A stretch of DNA of 64,000 nucleotides, from contig NZ_JACYMM010000010.1 in the NCBI RefSeq assembly GCF_020858115.1, positions 186,001 to 250,000 of the forward strand, read 5' to 3'. This stretch comes from Janthinobacterium sp. FW305-129. Its GTDB lineage: Bacteria > Pseudomonadota > Gammaproteobacteria > Burkholderiales > Burkholderiaceae_D. A program made the position numbers and the translations under genes. The notes below the pieces were generated by a model, which was not told the origin of the DNA, ran no database searches, and worked only from the letters and a program-made list of their open reading frames with translations. Below are positions 17,344 to 25,977 of the stretch, one piece after another (position 1 is the stretch's first letter; the number at the start of each line of letters is the position of its first letter).

Positions 17344-18792
17344 TTATTTGCGTGCAATCCGGTACACCTTGCCCGTGCCGCTCAGCATGTACAGCTCGTT
17401 TTGCGCATCCTGGCCGAACGACAGGATATTGCCCACGTTGCTGATGCCCCAGTCCGTCACGGCCGAGGCCGTGCCATTGCTGTAGCTGAAACTTTTCAGC
17501 CAGCCGCTGCAGTAGTCGGAATACAGGTACTGTCCCGCCAGTTCCGGCAGGGCCGTGCCGCGGTACACATAGCCGCCCGTGATCGAGCAGCCGCCAGCCG
17601 CATCGTGGCCATATTCGATGACGGGCAAAACCAGCCCCGCCTGGTTGCAGCTGGCGCTGTTGTAGCAATGCAATCCTTCCATGATGTTCCAGCCATAATT
17701 GTTGCCCGCCTGGCCTACGGGACGCACGTCGACCTCTTCCCAATTGGCCTGGCCCACGTCGGCGATATACAGCAGCTGGGCCGGCACGTCGAAGGCGTAG
17801 CGCCACGGGTTGCGCAAGCCGTAGGCCCAGATTTCAGGGCGCCCCCCTGCCGTGGCAAATGGATTGCCGGGTGGAATGGCGTACGGCTGGGCTACCGTGC
17901 TGGCGTTGACGTCCAGGCGCAGCAGCTTGCCCAGCAGCACCTGCGTGTTTTGCGCATTGCCGGGCGGATCGCCCGCGCTGCCGCCGTCGCCCGTGCCTGC
18001 ATACAGGTAGCCGTCCGGGCCAAAGCTGAGCAAGCCGCCATAGTGGTTGCTGAACGTGGGGTGGGCAATCGTGAGGATGGTCAGGGCGGACAGGGGATCG
18101 GCCACGTTGGCGTTGCCGGCCGACACTTGCCGGCGCTCGATGACGATATCGCCGGCCAGGTTGGTGTAATAAATGAAGAAATAGCCATTGCTCGCGTATT
18201 GCGGATGGAAGGCCAGCGATAGCAAGCCCCGTTCGCCGCTGGTGGTGGTGAGCGCACTGATGTCGAGGAAGGGCGTGGCCAGCAGGCTGCCGTTCTGCAC
18301 CACGCGGATGCGCCCGGGGCGCTCGACAATGAAAAGGCGGCTGTCGCCGGGCGGCGCCGTGAGGAAGATGGGCGTGCTCAAGCCGCTGGCCACCTCTTGC
18401 AGGGCCAGGGCCAGCGGTGCCGTGGCTGCATAGCTGACGCTGGCGCTGGCCGTCGCCCCCGCATTCACCTGCACCTGCTGCGTGACGGGCGTGGGCGCCA
18501 GGGTTCCCGTGCCCTGCGCCACGCTGGCGGCATTGATGGCGTAGGCGCCGGGCGTCAGGCCGGTGAGCGTGGTGGTGGCCGTCAGCGTCTTGCTGTACGA
18601 CGCGGGCCCCGTGACGGTGACGGCGCCCGCCACGCCGGCCGGCAAGCCGCCGATGGTGACTGTCAGGCTGCCCGTGGTGGCGCCGGGTGCCGGGTGGTGA
18701 TGGCCGCCGCCACAGGAGGACAGCAGGGCCAGGCAGCAGGCCAGCAGCAGGGCCAGCCAGGGCAGCGGAAAGCGGGAAAGGTAATGGCGCAT
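17344..18792 (-). CDS. PQQ-dependent sugar dehydrogenase lipoprotein (GSDH family)
   Basis: A 482-residue lipoprotein: the signal peptide ends in the lipobox LSSC (Cys about 27), followed by a Gly/His linker. Residues about 40-120 form an Ig-like or carbohydrate-binding-like module rich in Thr/Gly. From about 130 comes the six-bladed propeller of the glucose/sorbosone dehydrogenase family (GLSTPIFLTAPPGDSRLFIVER, GERGLLSLAFHPQY, YLYAGTGDGGSAGDPPGNAQ, WAYGLRNPWRYAFD). These periplasmic enzymes oxidise aldoses with PQQ. A GCAGGAGA ribosome binding site supports the start. Confidence 0.88.
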   Translation of the reverse strand: MRHYLSRFPLPWLALLLACCLALLSSCGGGHHHPAPGATTGSLTVTIGGLPAGVAGAVTVTGPASYSKTLTATTTLTGLTPGAYAINAASVAQGTGTLAPTPVTQQVQVNAGATASASVSYAATAPLALALQEVASGLSTPIFLTAPPGDSRLFIVERPGRIRVVQNGSLLATPFLDISALTTTSGERGLLSLAFHPQYASNGYFFIYYTNLAGDIVIERRQVSAGNANVADPLSALTILTIAHPTFSNHYGGLLSFGPDGYLYAGTGDGGSAGDPPGNAQNTQVLLGKLLRLDVNASTVAQPYAIPPGNPFATAGGRPEIWAYGLRNPWRYAFDVPAQLLYIADVGQANWEEVDVRPVGQAGNNYGWNIMEGLHCYNSASCNQAGLVLPVIEYGHDAAGGCSITGGYVYRGTALPELAGQYLYSDYCSGWLKSFSYSNGTASAVTDWGISNVGNILSFGQDAQNELYMLSGTGKVYRIARK

Positions 18793-19008
18793 GTCAGTCT
18801 CCTGCGGAAACGCGGCAATCGCTGCTCAATAGTGCTGTGGTGCGTGCCAAGAATGCGCCTCTTGAAGGGGGGAAGATTGAGCTGGCGCAAACGTGCGGCG
18901 GCATCGGACAAATGCGCCGCGTTTTCAGACAAGCGCCGCGCCAGCCGCGCCGCCACGTCCGTTGCTGTCAGATAATGGCGCATCTGAAACCGAGCAGGAA
19001 GACACCCC

Positions 19009-20115
19009 ATGAAAACCAAAGCCGCGATTGCCTGGAAGGCGGGCGCCCCGCTGACTATCGAAGAAGTCGACCTGGCCGGCCCGCGCGCCGGCGAAGTGCT
19101 GGTCGAACTGAAAGCCACCGGGATTTGCCATACCGATTACTACACCTTGTCCGGCGCCGATCCGGAAGGCCTCTTCCCCGCCATCCTCGGCCATGAAGGC
19201 GCCGGCGTCGTCGTCGACGTGGGCCCGGGCGTGACGACCCTGAAAAAGGATGACCACGTCATTCCCCTGTACACGCCGGAATGCCGCCAGTGCAAGTTCT
19301 GCCTGTCGCAAAAGACGAATCTGTGCCAGGCCATCCGCTCCACGCAGGGCCGCGGCCTGATGCCGGACGCCACCAGCCGCTTTTCGCTGAACGGCCAGCC
19401 GCTGTTCCACTACATGGGCACGTCCACCTTTTCCAATTACATCGTCGTGCCGGAAATCGCCCTGGCCAAGATCCGTGAAGACGCACCGTTCGACAAGGTT
19501 TGCTATATCGGCTGCGGCGTGACGACGGGCGTGGGCGCCGTGCTGTTCTCGGCCAAGGTCGAGGCGGGCGCCAACGTGGCCGTGTTCGGCCTGGGCGGCA
19601 TCGGCCTGAACGTGATCCAGGCGGCCAAGATGGTCGGCGCCGATAAAATCATCGGCATCGACATCAACCCGGCGCGCCAGGCCATCGCGCGCAAGTTCGG
19701 CATGACGCATTTTATTAACCCGAACGAGGTGGAAAACGTCGTCGACGCCATCGTGCAGCTGACGGACGGCGGCGCCGACTACAGTTTCGAATGCGTCGGC
19801 AACACCAACTTGATGCGCCAGGCGCTCGAATGCACGCACAAGGGCTGGGGCAAATCGTTCATCATCGGCGTGGCGGCGGCGGGCCAGGAAATTTCCACCC
19901 GTCCATTCCAGCTGGTGACGGGACGCGAATGGCGCGGTTCGGCCTTCGGCGGCGCGCGCGGGCGCACGGATGTGCCGAAGATCGTCGACTGGTATATGGA
20001 AGGCAAGCTCAACATTGACGATCTGATCACGCACCGCCTGCCGCTCGAACGCATCAACGAAGGTTTCGACCTGATGAAGAGCGGCGAATCGATCCGTTCC
20101 GTCGTGTTGTACTAA
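19009..20115 (+). CDS. frmA: S-(hydroxymethyl)glutathione dehydrogenase, class III alcohol dehydrogenase
   Basis: A 368-residue zinc alcohol dehydrogenase, essentially the standard length of AdhC/FrmA. Catalytic zinc ligands C40 and H62 are present, as are the four structural-zinc cysteines at 92, 95, 98 and 106 and the NAD-binding GLGGIG motif. Other class III markers include TGREWRGSAFGGARGRTDVP and the C-terminal SGESIRSVVLY. It oxidises the spontaneous adduct of formaldehyde and glutathione to S-formylglutathione, and can reduce S-nitrosoglutathione. No frmB esterase or frmR repressor flanks it here. Confidence 0.96.
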   Translation: MKTKAAIAWKAGAPLTIEEVDLAGPRAGEVLVELKATGICHTDYYTLSGADPEGLFPAILGHEGAGVVVDVGPGVTTLKKDDHVIPLYTPECRQCKFCLSQKTNLCQAIRSTQGRGLMPDATSRFSLNGQPLFHYMGTSTFSNYIVVPEIALAKIREDAPFDKVCYIGCGVTTGVGAVLFSAKVEAGANVAVFGLGGIGLNVIQAAKMVGADKIIGIDINPARQAIARKFGMTHFINPNEVENVVDAIVQLTDGGADYSFECVGNTNLMRQALECTHKGWGKSFIIGVAAAGQEISTRPFQLVTGREWRGSAFGGARGRTDVPKIVDWYMEGKLNIDDLITHRLPLERINEGFDLMKSGESIRSVVLY

Positions 20116-20231
20116 TTTTATCGGATGTACTCATTGCGCAACACTTGACGGACGGGGCAGGGCGGCAGGCTGTACTTCGCTGCCTGCCCCTGCTAGTGTG
20201 AAGACATACCGCCTTGCTTTGGGAGCCGTTC

Positions 20232-20465
20232 ATGTTTGCCACTGCCTACCTCGCGACCCTGCGCCGCATGTTGCCCGTCTTCCTCGGCGCGGCCCTGTCT
20301 TCCCTGCTGGCCTTGTGGTGGAGCAATGCCGCCAGCCTCGCCACGCCCGCCATCTGGCTGGCGCTGCTGGCCACCTACCTGCTGTGTGCGCTGATGTTTA
20401 CGCCGCTGGCCCGGCAGAGCCGCCAACTGGCCACGCGCCACGTGCGTCACGGCAAGTTGCGCTGA
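20232..20465 (+). CDS. small two-helix membrane protein
   Basis: A 77-residue protein starting at the ATG at 20232, preceded by GGGAG. It has two hydrophobic stretches (MLPVFLGAALSSLLALWW, and AIWLALLATYLLCALMF) and a strongly basic C-terminal tail (RQSRQLATRHVRHGK), which suggests the C terminus is cytoplasmic. No family is recognised. It is convergent with the GlxA-like regulator and only 12 bp away. Confidence 0.65.
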   Translation: MFATAYLATLRRMLPVFLGAALSSLLALWWSNAASLATPAIWLALLATYLLCALMFTPLARQSRQLATRHVRHGKLR

Positions 20466-20477
20466 TTCCCGCTGCGC

Positions 20478-21482
20478 CTAGCGCGCCGTGCTGGAAAAGC
20501 GCTCGCGGTAGTCGCGCGGCGTGATGGCGAGCTTCTTTTGAAACAGGCGGCGCAGCCTTTCCTCGCTATGCAAGCCCGCCTGCACGGCCACCTGTTTTAA
20601 GGAAGATACATTGTCTTCCAGCAAACGGCGCGCCACTTCGAAGCGGGCCGTTTCGATGAATTCCGTGGGGCTGGCGCCCGTTTCGCGCTGGAACACGCGC
20701 GTAAAATTGCGCTCGCTCATGGCCAGTCTGGCCGCCAGCAGCGGCACCGTAAGCTCGTCGGCCAGGTGCTCCATGATCCAGCCCTGCAACTGGCGGATGG
20801 TGGGATGCGTCGTCATCTGGCTCGACAGGTGCACGGAGAACTGCGACTGGCCGCCCGGCCGCTTCAGATACACGACCAGGTCGCGCGCCACTTCCAGCGC
20901 GATATCGCGGCTGAAATCGTCTTCCACCAGGGCCAGCGCCAGGTCGATGCCGGCCGTCACGCCGGCCGACGTCCAGAATTTGCCTTCCCGCACGAAAATC
21001 GCATCGGCATTGACCTGTATCAAAGGATAGCGCTGGCGCAGGCTGTCCACGGCGCTCCAGTGCGTGGCCGCGCTCTTGCCGTCGAGCACACCGGCCTCGG
21101 CCAGGAAGAAGCAGCCCGTGCACAGGGCCGCCAGCGTATCGATGCGCGGCGCCGCCTCGGCCACCCAGGCGGCGAGGGCGGGAATGTCCTGCAAGACTTG
21201 CTCGACGTGGTGGCAGCCGACGATGACGGCCAGGTCGGGCAGGCGGTGCGCATCGAGCGCCTTGCTGGCGTGCAGCGACATCAGCGTGTCCGACTCGACC
21301 GGGCCGATGGCCGTCGATACGATGCGCACGTCGTAGCCGCCGGGCAGATTGCGCAGGCGCAAATGGGTGTTGGCGTAGTCAAACACTTTCATGGCGCCGA
21401 TGGCTTCGAGCGCCTTGAAGCCGGGATAGACGATGATGTCGACGGTGCGCAGGGGGAATTCTTTGGGACTTTGCTTGATCAT
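20478..21482 (-). CDS. GlxA-type AraC regulator with DJ-1/PfpI domain
   Basis: A 334-residue regulator. The N-terminal half (about 10-190) is a DJ-1/PfpI-like class I amidotransferase fold (TVDIIVYPGFKALEAIGAMKVFDYA) with the nucleophile-elbow motif AALCTGCFFLAEAG. The C-terminal third is a double AraC helix-turn-helix (LAARLAMSERNFTRVFQRETG and VAVQAGLHSEERLRRLFQK). Members control catabolism of nitrogen-containing or other small metabolites, with the DJ-1 domain as a sensor. It is divergent from the MshQ-like gene with 115 bp between the starts. Confidence 0.9.
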   Translation of the reverse strand: MIKQSPKEFPLRTVDIIVYPGFKALEAIGAMKVFDYANTHLRLRNLPGGYDVRIVSTAIGPVESDTLMSLHASKALDAHRLPDLAVIVGCHHVEQVLQDIPALAAWVAEAAPRIDTLAALCTGCFFLAEAGVLDGKSAATHWSAVDSLRQRYPLIQVNADAIFVREGKFWTSAGVTAGIDLALALVEDDFSRDIALEVARDLVVYLKRPGGQSQFSVHLSSQMTTHPTIRQLQGWIMEHLADELTVPLLAARLAMSERNFTRVFQRETGASPTEFIETARFEVARRLLEDNVSSLKQVAVQAGLHSEERLRRLFQKKLAITPRDYRERFSSTAR

Positions 21483-21597
21483 GCGATATGCGCGAGGGGG
21501 ATAAATACTGCCATAATGCAACAACAGCGGGGACGTAGATTAGCATGGAAATATCCACGCGCCGGCTGGCTTCCCACACATCAGACCCCAGGACATC

Positions 21598-24543
21598 GTG
21601 CGCCTATTCCATTTTCTTGTTGCCCTGACATGCTTGCTGGGCACATCCCTTGCCCATGCGGCCACGCTCAATTTTAATGGCGGCAATGTTGCCGGCTGTA
21701 CCATCAATGGCGCGCAATACACGTGCGCCTCGCTGGCGCTGGGCTCTACCGACGTCATCGTCATCGGCAGCGCGTATGCCGTGACGGTCAACAGTTCCCT
21801 GGCGATGAGCTACAACCAGGGCTTGACGATGAGCGGCAATGCCGCGCTGACGATCAAGGGCAATCTCGACATCAAGGACATCAAGCCATCGAACCTGAAT
21901 GTGACGGGCGGGAACTTGACGGCCGAGGGCGGCACTTTCCTCATGGGCGCGCAGGAACAGACGATTACGGCGAATATTTCCGCCACGACCATCAAGATGG
22001 GCTCGAACAACGTCACGGTGACGGGCAAGATCAGCGCCAAGGGCCCGGTGGAAATCGCCTCGGGTTCCGTCATCAACGGTCCCATCAGCGGCACCGTCGT
22101 CACTATCCTGCCCGCCAGTACCCGCATCCAGGGCGATATCACGGCGACCACCTCGCTGACCATCGGTTCCGGCAGCCAGGTGACGGGCAACCTGAAATCG
22201 CCGACGATCGACTTGAAGGCATCGGGCCTGCTCGTTACGGGCGACGTGGAGGCCAGCAATTCTTTGTCGATCGCTTCCGGCAATGGCATCAAGGGCAATG
22301 TCGATGCCGGCGAAGTCACGCTCGACTCGTCCAACGCCTACATCACGGGCAACGCCAAGGTTGACCACATCACCCTGGGCTGGCAGGGCCGGGTGCAGCA
22401 AACCATCACTTGCAAGGCGTATACGCCGTCGAACCCGTGCAGCTGCGTGACGAACAACAGCGGCTGGGCTTTCAATGAGCCGATGGGGCCGAAGTGCGGA
22501 CCCAGTACGCCGAGCGGACTGCACCATTTCCAGATAGACCACCCGCTGACGGCGCTTACTTGCCAGGTACCCACGGTGAAAGTGACGGCCTGCGCCGATG
22601 CCAGCTGCAGCGCGGTCTACAAGGGTAGTCCCAGCCCCAGCGTCACCGTCAGCCCGGGCGGCGTGCCGACGCAGATTGATACCAGCGGCGTCAACGCCAA
22701 TGTCGCGGTGCGCCAGACCACGGTGGGCATCGCCACGCTGAGCCTGGTCAGCACGCCCGCCACGACGGGGGCGCTGGTGTGCAAGAGCGGCGGCAATACG
22801 AGCAATTGCCAGATCAGCTTTCTCTCCAGCGGCTTCCAGGTGAGCGGCATTCCGCGCTACGCGGAAGAAGCGGGCGAACTGGAAATCAGCGCCTTGCAGA
22901 CCTCGTCCGGCAATCGGGACGTTTGCGTGCCCATGTTCGGCGGCCAGAAGAAGGACTTGACCCTCAGTTGCGCGTACAGCAATCCGGATAAGGGGACATT
23001 GCCAGCGCGCATCTTTGACAGCGCCACAAATAGCTATGTCGCCCTGGCGGCCAACGACCAGAGCAGCTGCGCCGGGTCGAGCACCAAGGTGACGGTAACC
23101 TTCGGCGCCAATGGCGTGGCCAAGCCGAACATGCTGTATGCCGATGCGGGAGCGCTGATCCTGACGGCTGCCTACAATCCGAAAAGCGGCAGCGATAGCG
23201 GCCTGGACATGAGCGGCAGCGGCACGGTCATCGTGGCGCCAGCGAAATTTCTGTTCACGCGGCTGGCGCCGACGCAACGCGCGGGCCTGCCCGCCGCAAC
23301 CTTGACGCCCGGTGCGACCATCACGTTATCGGCCGTCAACGCGCTCGGTGCCGTGACTAAGAACTTTGGCAACGAAAGCGGTGTCGCCGTGCAAAAAGTC
23401 GTGCTCAATCGTATCCTGCTGGCGCCGCTCTATACAGGCGTAGCCAATCCAGAAGTTGGCGGCGATCTCGATTTTGTGAAAAAAGGGGGCGTCATCACGG
23501 CGCCGCCGCTGGTCTGGCCCGAAGTGGGCAAGATCAACTTCACGGCTGCGCTGCAAAACGGTTATCTGGGCAGCAGCCTGACGTCGCCGGGCGCCAGCGA
23601 CCCCGTGCTCTTTTACCCGCATCATTTCGTGACGGAACTGGTCATCAAGCAAGTGGATCTCCCGGGGGGGGCGAAGACGGAGTTTCCTTTCCCGTGCAGC
23701 GCGCCGCTCGCCTGCTCCGGCAACCGCGCCGTGTATTCGCGCCAGCCCTTCGATCTGACCATCCGCGCCCAGAACTCGGGCGGCGTGGATACCAAGAATT
23801 TCGACGCCAGGAATGACGACATCAACAAAACGCAAGTGACGCTGCTACCGTATGACGCGGCTACGGGAAAGAACAGTTATCCGCCCACGGCGCCATCGGG
23901 AAGCACGCTGACGGATGGGGCAAAAGCACCTGCGGCCGTGACTGGCGTCCCCGTCACCAGTTTCAGCAATGGCGTCGCCACGCGCCCCATCGCCTACAGC
24001 TTCCCCGCCGCCTACGCCGTGCCCAAGGAGACGAAAGCACTGGCCTCGCCGACGGGTCTGCTGTTGCGCGCGACGTATGCCTATCCGGCTGCCGGGAATG
24101 TGAGCTCGGCGCCGGCCGATGGCCAGGAAGCGCAATTGACCGTGCTCACGGGCCGCCTGATGGTGCCGCATGACTACGGTTCCGAGCGCTATCCCGTGCG
24201 GCTGGCCGTGCAGACGCAGTACTGGGACGGCAAGACCTGGGTTACCAGCCTGCTCGACAGCATCAGTGCGTTCGACAACACGCTGGTGGTGTTTGCCAAT
24301 TGCAAGAAAACCCTGGTGTGCAAGGACTTTGCATTCCCCGCTGGCACTACTATTACTTATACGGTCGACAAGGGCGTCTTGCCGCTGAATAAACGCCTGA
24401 CCCTGGCGGCACCCGGCGCCGGCAAGACGGGCAGCGTCGATGTTTCCGTGCCCGGCATTGCGTACTTGCCCAGCACCGTGGGCACCGTCGTCTTCGGCGT
24501 CTTCAAGTCGGGTCCCGTGATTTACCTGCGCGAGATGTATTGA
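21598..24543 (+). CDS. MshQ-like pilus-associated surface protein with DUF6701-type C terminus
   Basis: A 981-residue exported protein with a GTG start preceded by AGGA and a signal peptide (MRLFHFLVALTCLLGTSLAHA). Residues about 25-265 show a repetitive pattern of short beta strands (for example SGNAALTIKGNLDIKDI, SGSQVTGNLKSPTIDLK) resembling a bactofilin-like right-handed beta solenoid. A Cys-rich linker (CKAYTPSNPCSC) and a lectin/laminin-like middle follow. The last roughly 500 residues look like the DUF6701/MshQ domain, ending in VIYLREMY. In Vibrio, MshQ belongs to the MSHA type IV pilus locus; no other msh genes are in the window, so this is an orphan and adhesin function is inferred. 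Confidence 0.75.
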   Translation: MRLFHFLVALTCLLGTSLAHAATLNFNGGNVAGCTINGAQYTCASLALGSTDVIVIGSAYAVTVNSSLAMSYNQGLTMSGNAALTIKGNLDIKDIKPSNLNVTGGNLTAEGGTFLMGAQEQTITANISATTIKMGSNNVTVTGKISAKGPVEIASGSVINGPISGTVVTILPASTRIQGDITATTSLTIGSGSQVTGNLKSPTIDLKASGLLVTGDVEASNSLSIASGNGIKGNVDAGEVTLDSSNAYITGNAKVDHITLGWQGRVQQTITCKAYTPSNPCSCVTNNSGWAFNEPMGPKCGPSTPSGLHHFQIDHPLTALTCQVPTVKVTACADASCSAVYKGSPSPSVTVSPGGVPTQIDTSGVNANVAVRQTTVGIATLSLVSTPATTGALVCKSGGNTSNCQISFLSSGFQVSGIPRYAEEAGELEISALQTSSGNRDVCVPMFGGQKKDLTLSCAYSNPDKGTLPARIFDSATNSYVALAANDQSSCAGSSTKVTVTFGANGVAKPNMLYADAGALILTAAYNPKSGSDSGLDMSGSGTVIVAPAKFLFTRLAPTQRAGLPAATLTPGATITLSAVNALGAVTKNFGNESGVAVQKVVLNRILLAPLYTGVANPEVGGDLDFVKKGGVITAPPLVWPEVGKINFTAALQNGYLGSSLTSPGASDPVLFYPHHFVTELVIKQVDLPGGAKTEFPFPCSAPLACSGNRAVYSRQPFDLTIRAQNSGGVDTKNFDARNDDINKTQVTLLPYDAATGKNSYPPTAPSGSTLTDGAKAPAAVTGVPVTSFSNGVATRPIAYSFPAAYAVPKETKALASPTGLLLRATYAYPAAGNVSSAPADGQEAQLTVLTGRLMVPHDYGSERYPVRLAVQTQYWDGKTWVTSLLDSISAFDNTLVVFANCKKTLVCKDFAFPAGTTITYTVDKGVLPLNKRLTLAAPGAGKTGSVDVSVPGIAYLPSTVGTVVFGVFKSGPVIYLREMY

Positions 24544-24631
24544 GCCAGAACAAAGGGTGGGCGCAGAAAGGGGGAAAAACCAGTAACATGCCTGGCTGTG
24601 GCATTCCCCCCAACCTCAGACTGGAGTTTCT

Positions 24632-25330
24632 ATGAGCACAACTTCGCAGTGGATCGATATCGCCGGCCCGGACGGCAGTTTTCAGGCTTACCTGGCCGTG
24701 CCGCATGTGGGCAAGGGCCCCGCCATCATCCTGTTGCAGGAAATTTTCGGCGTCAACGAGCACATCCGTGCCGTGGCCGACCAGTACGCGGCCGATGGCT
24801 ACGTGGTGCTGGTGCCGGACCTGTTCTGGCGCGCCGGTGCGCACATCGAGCTGGGCTATGACGCGGACGGCTGGAAGCGCGCCGTCGAACTGATGCAGGC
24901 CACCGACAATCCGCACGCCGACGCCGATATCGCCGCCACCATCGCCGTCCTGCGCGCGCGTCCGGAAGTGACGGGCAAGCTGGCCTCGGTCGGCTACTGT
25001 TTCGGCGGCCGCTTGTCGTTCCAGACGGCCGCGGCCGGCCTGGCCGACGCCGCCATCGCCTATTACGGCGGCGGCATCCAGAACAAGCTGGACCTGGCCG
25101 ACAAGATCCAGGTGCCGCTGCTCATGCATTTCGGCGGCCAGGACAGCCATATTCCGCCGCAAGCCGTGCAACAGATCGCCGAGCGCTTCGAAGACCGGCA
25201 AGACGTGGAAATCCATATCTACCCGGGCGCCGAGCACGGTTTCAACTGCACCCACCGCGACAGCTACCAGCAGCGCGCCGCCGCGCACGCGCATGGCAAT
25301 TCCTTGATTTTCCTAGCGGAAAATCTGTAA
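24632..25330 (+). CDS. dienelactone hydrolase family protein
   Basis: A 232-residue alpha/beta hydrolase with the complete dienelactone hydrolase triad: C123 in GYCFGG, D171 in GGQDSHIP and H202 in GAEHGF, plus the conserved E37 in QEIFG. The prototype (carboxymethylenebutenolidase, ClcD) opens dienelactone in chloroaromatic degradation, but many chromosomal homologues have unknown esterase roles, and no ring-cleavage genes are nearby. It begins 88 bp after the MshQ-like gene. Confidence 0.93.
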   Translation: MSTTSQWIDIAGPDGSFQAYLAVPHVGKGPAIILLQEIFGVNEHIRAVADQYAADGYVVLVPDLFWRAGAHIELGYDADGWKRAVELMQATDNPHADADIAATIAVLRARPEVTGKLASVGYCFGGRLSFQTAAAGLADAAIAYYGGGIQNKLDLADKIQVPLLMHFGGQDSHIPPQAVQQIAERFEDRQDVEIHIYPGAEHGFNCTHRDSYQQRAAAHAHGNSLIFLAENL

Positions 25331-25470
25331 GGCAGCCACCCCAGGCTGGCCGGTTGCCATGGTTTGCTCAGCAGCAAAGCCGCATGGGCGCTAAAATAGC
25401 GGCTGTGCCGGGCAACTCCGGCCGGCCGGGCGCGGCGCCCGGCAAACCTGGATGAGGAACCGAATTAAAG

Positions 25471-25887
25471 ATGGCCCAAGTAATTGTTTCTGTAACATTG
25501 GCGGCAAGCGCCGAACGCGTGTGGGATTTTATCGGCGGCTTCCAGTCGCTGAATGAATGGTCGAGCTCGATCAAGACCAGTTTGTCCGAGCACGGCGGCC
25601 GCGTGCGCCGCCTGAAAACCACGGACGGCGCCATCATCGCCGAACGCCTGCAAAGCTACAGCGAAGCGGACAAGAGCTACAGCTACACCATCGTCTCGGG
25701 CCCGATCCCCGTCAAGAACTACCGTTCCACATTGCGCGTCACGGGCGAACCGGGCGCCGCTTCCTGCGTGGCGGAATGGTCGAGCGAGTTCGACGCGGCC
25801 GAAGGCGTGGAAGAGGTCATGATCGGTGCGTTCCAGCACCTGTATGAGACGGCATTCGTCGACCTGAAACGCATCATGGCCATTTGA
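25471..25887 (+). CDS. SRPBCC (START/Bet v1-like) family protein
   Basis: A 138-residue protein of the polyketide cyclase/SRPBCC superfamily, recognised by VIVSVTLAASAERVWDFIGGFQSLNEWSS at the N terminus and the final long amphipathic helix (AFQHLYETAFVDLKRIM). These proteins bind hydrophobic ligands in a central cavity; the specific ligand is unknown. GAGGAA upstream supports the start. It may be co-transcribed with the hydrolase 140 bp upstream. The GGGTC-type palindrome follows its stop. Confidence 0.85.
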   Translation: MAQVIVSVTLAASAERVWDFIGGFQSLNEWSSSIKTSLSEHGGRVRRLKTTDGAIIAERLQSYSEADKSYSYTIVSGPIPVKNYRSTLRVTGEPGAASCVAEWSSEFDAAEGVEEVMIGAFQHLYETAFVDLKRIMAI

Positions 25888-25912
25888 ATCACCAAACCCC
25901 ATAGCAAATGCC

Positions 25913-25939
25913 GGGGTCGGACCCTGAGGGTCCGACCCC
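25913..25939. repeat. GGGTC-type palindrome, copy 2 (perfect, 27 bp)
   Basis: A perfect palindrome with 13-bp arms (ggggtcggaccct and its complement) around one central base, in the gap between the convergent SRPBCC and M28 peptidase genes. A gggttaaa string follows about 17 bp later, as in the copy at 13317. No T tract follows on either strand, so it is not a classic intrinsic terminator. Confidence 0.85.
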
Positions 25940-25977
25940 AGCCTTTCTGCTTTGCGGGTTAAAACGTTGTTACCCTC

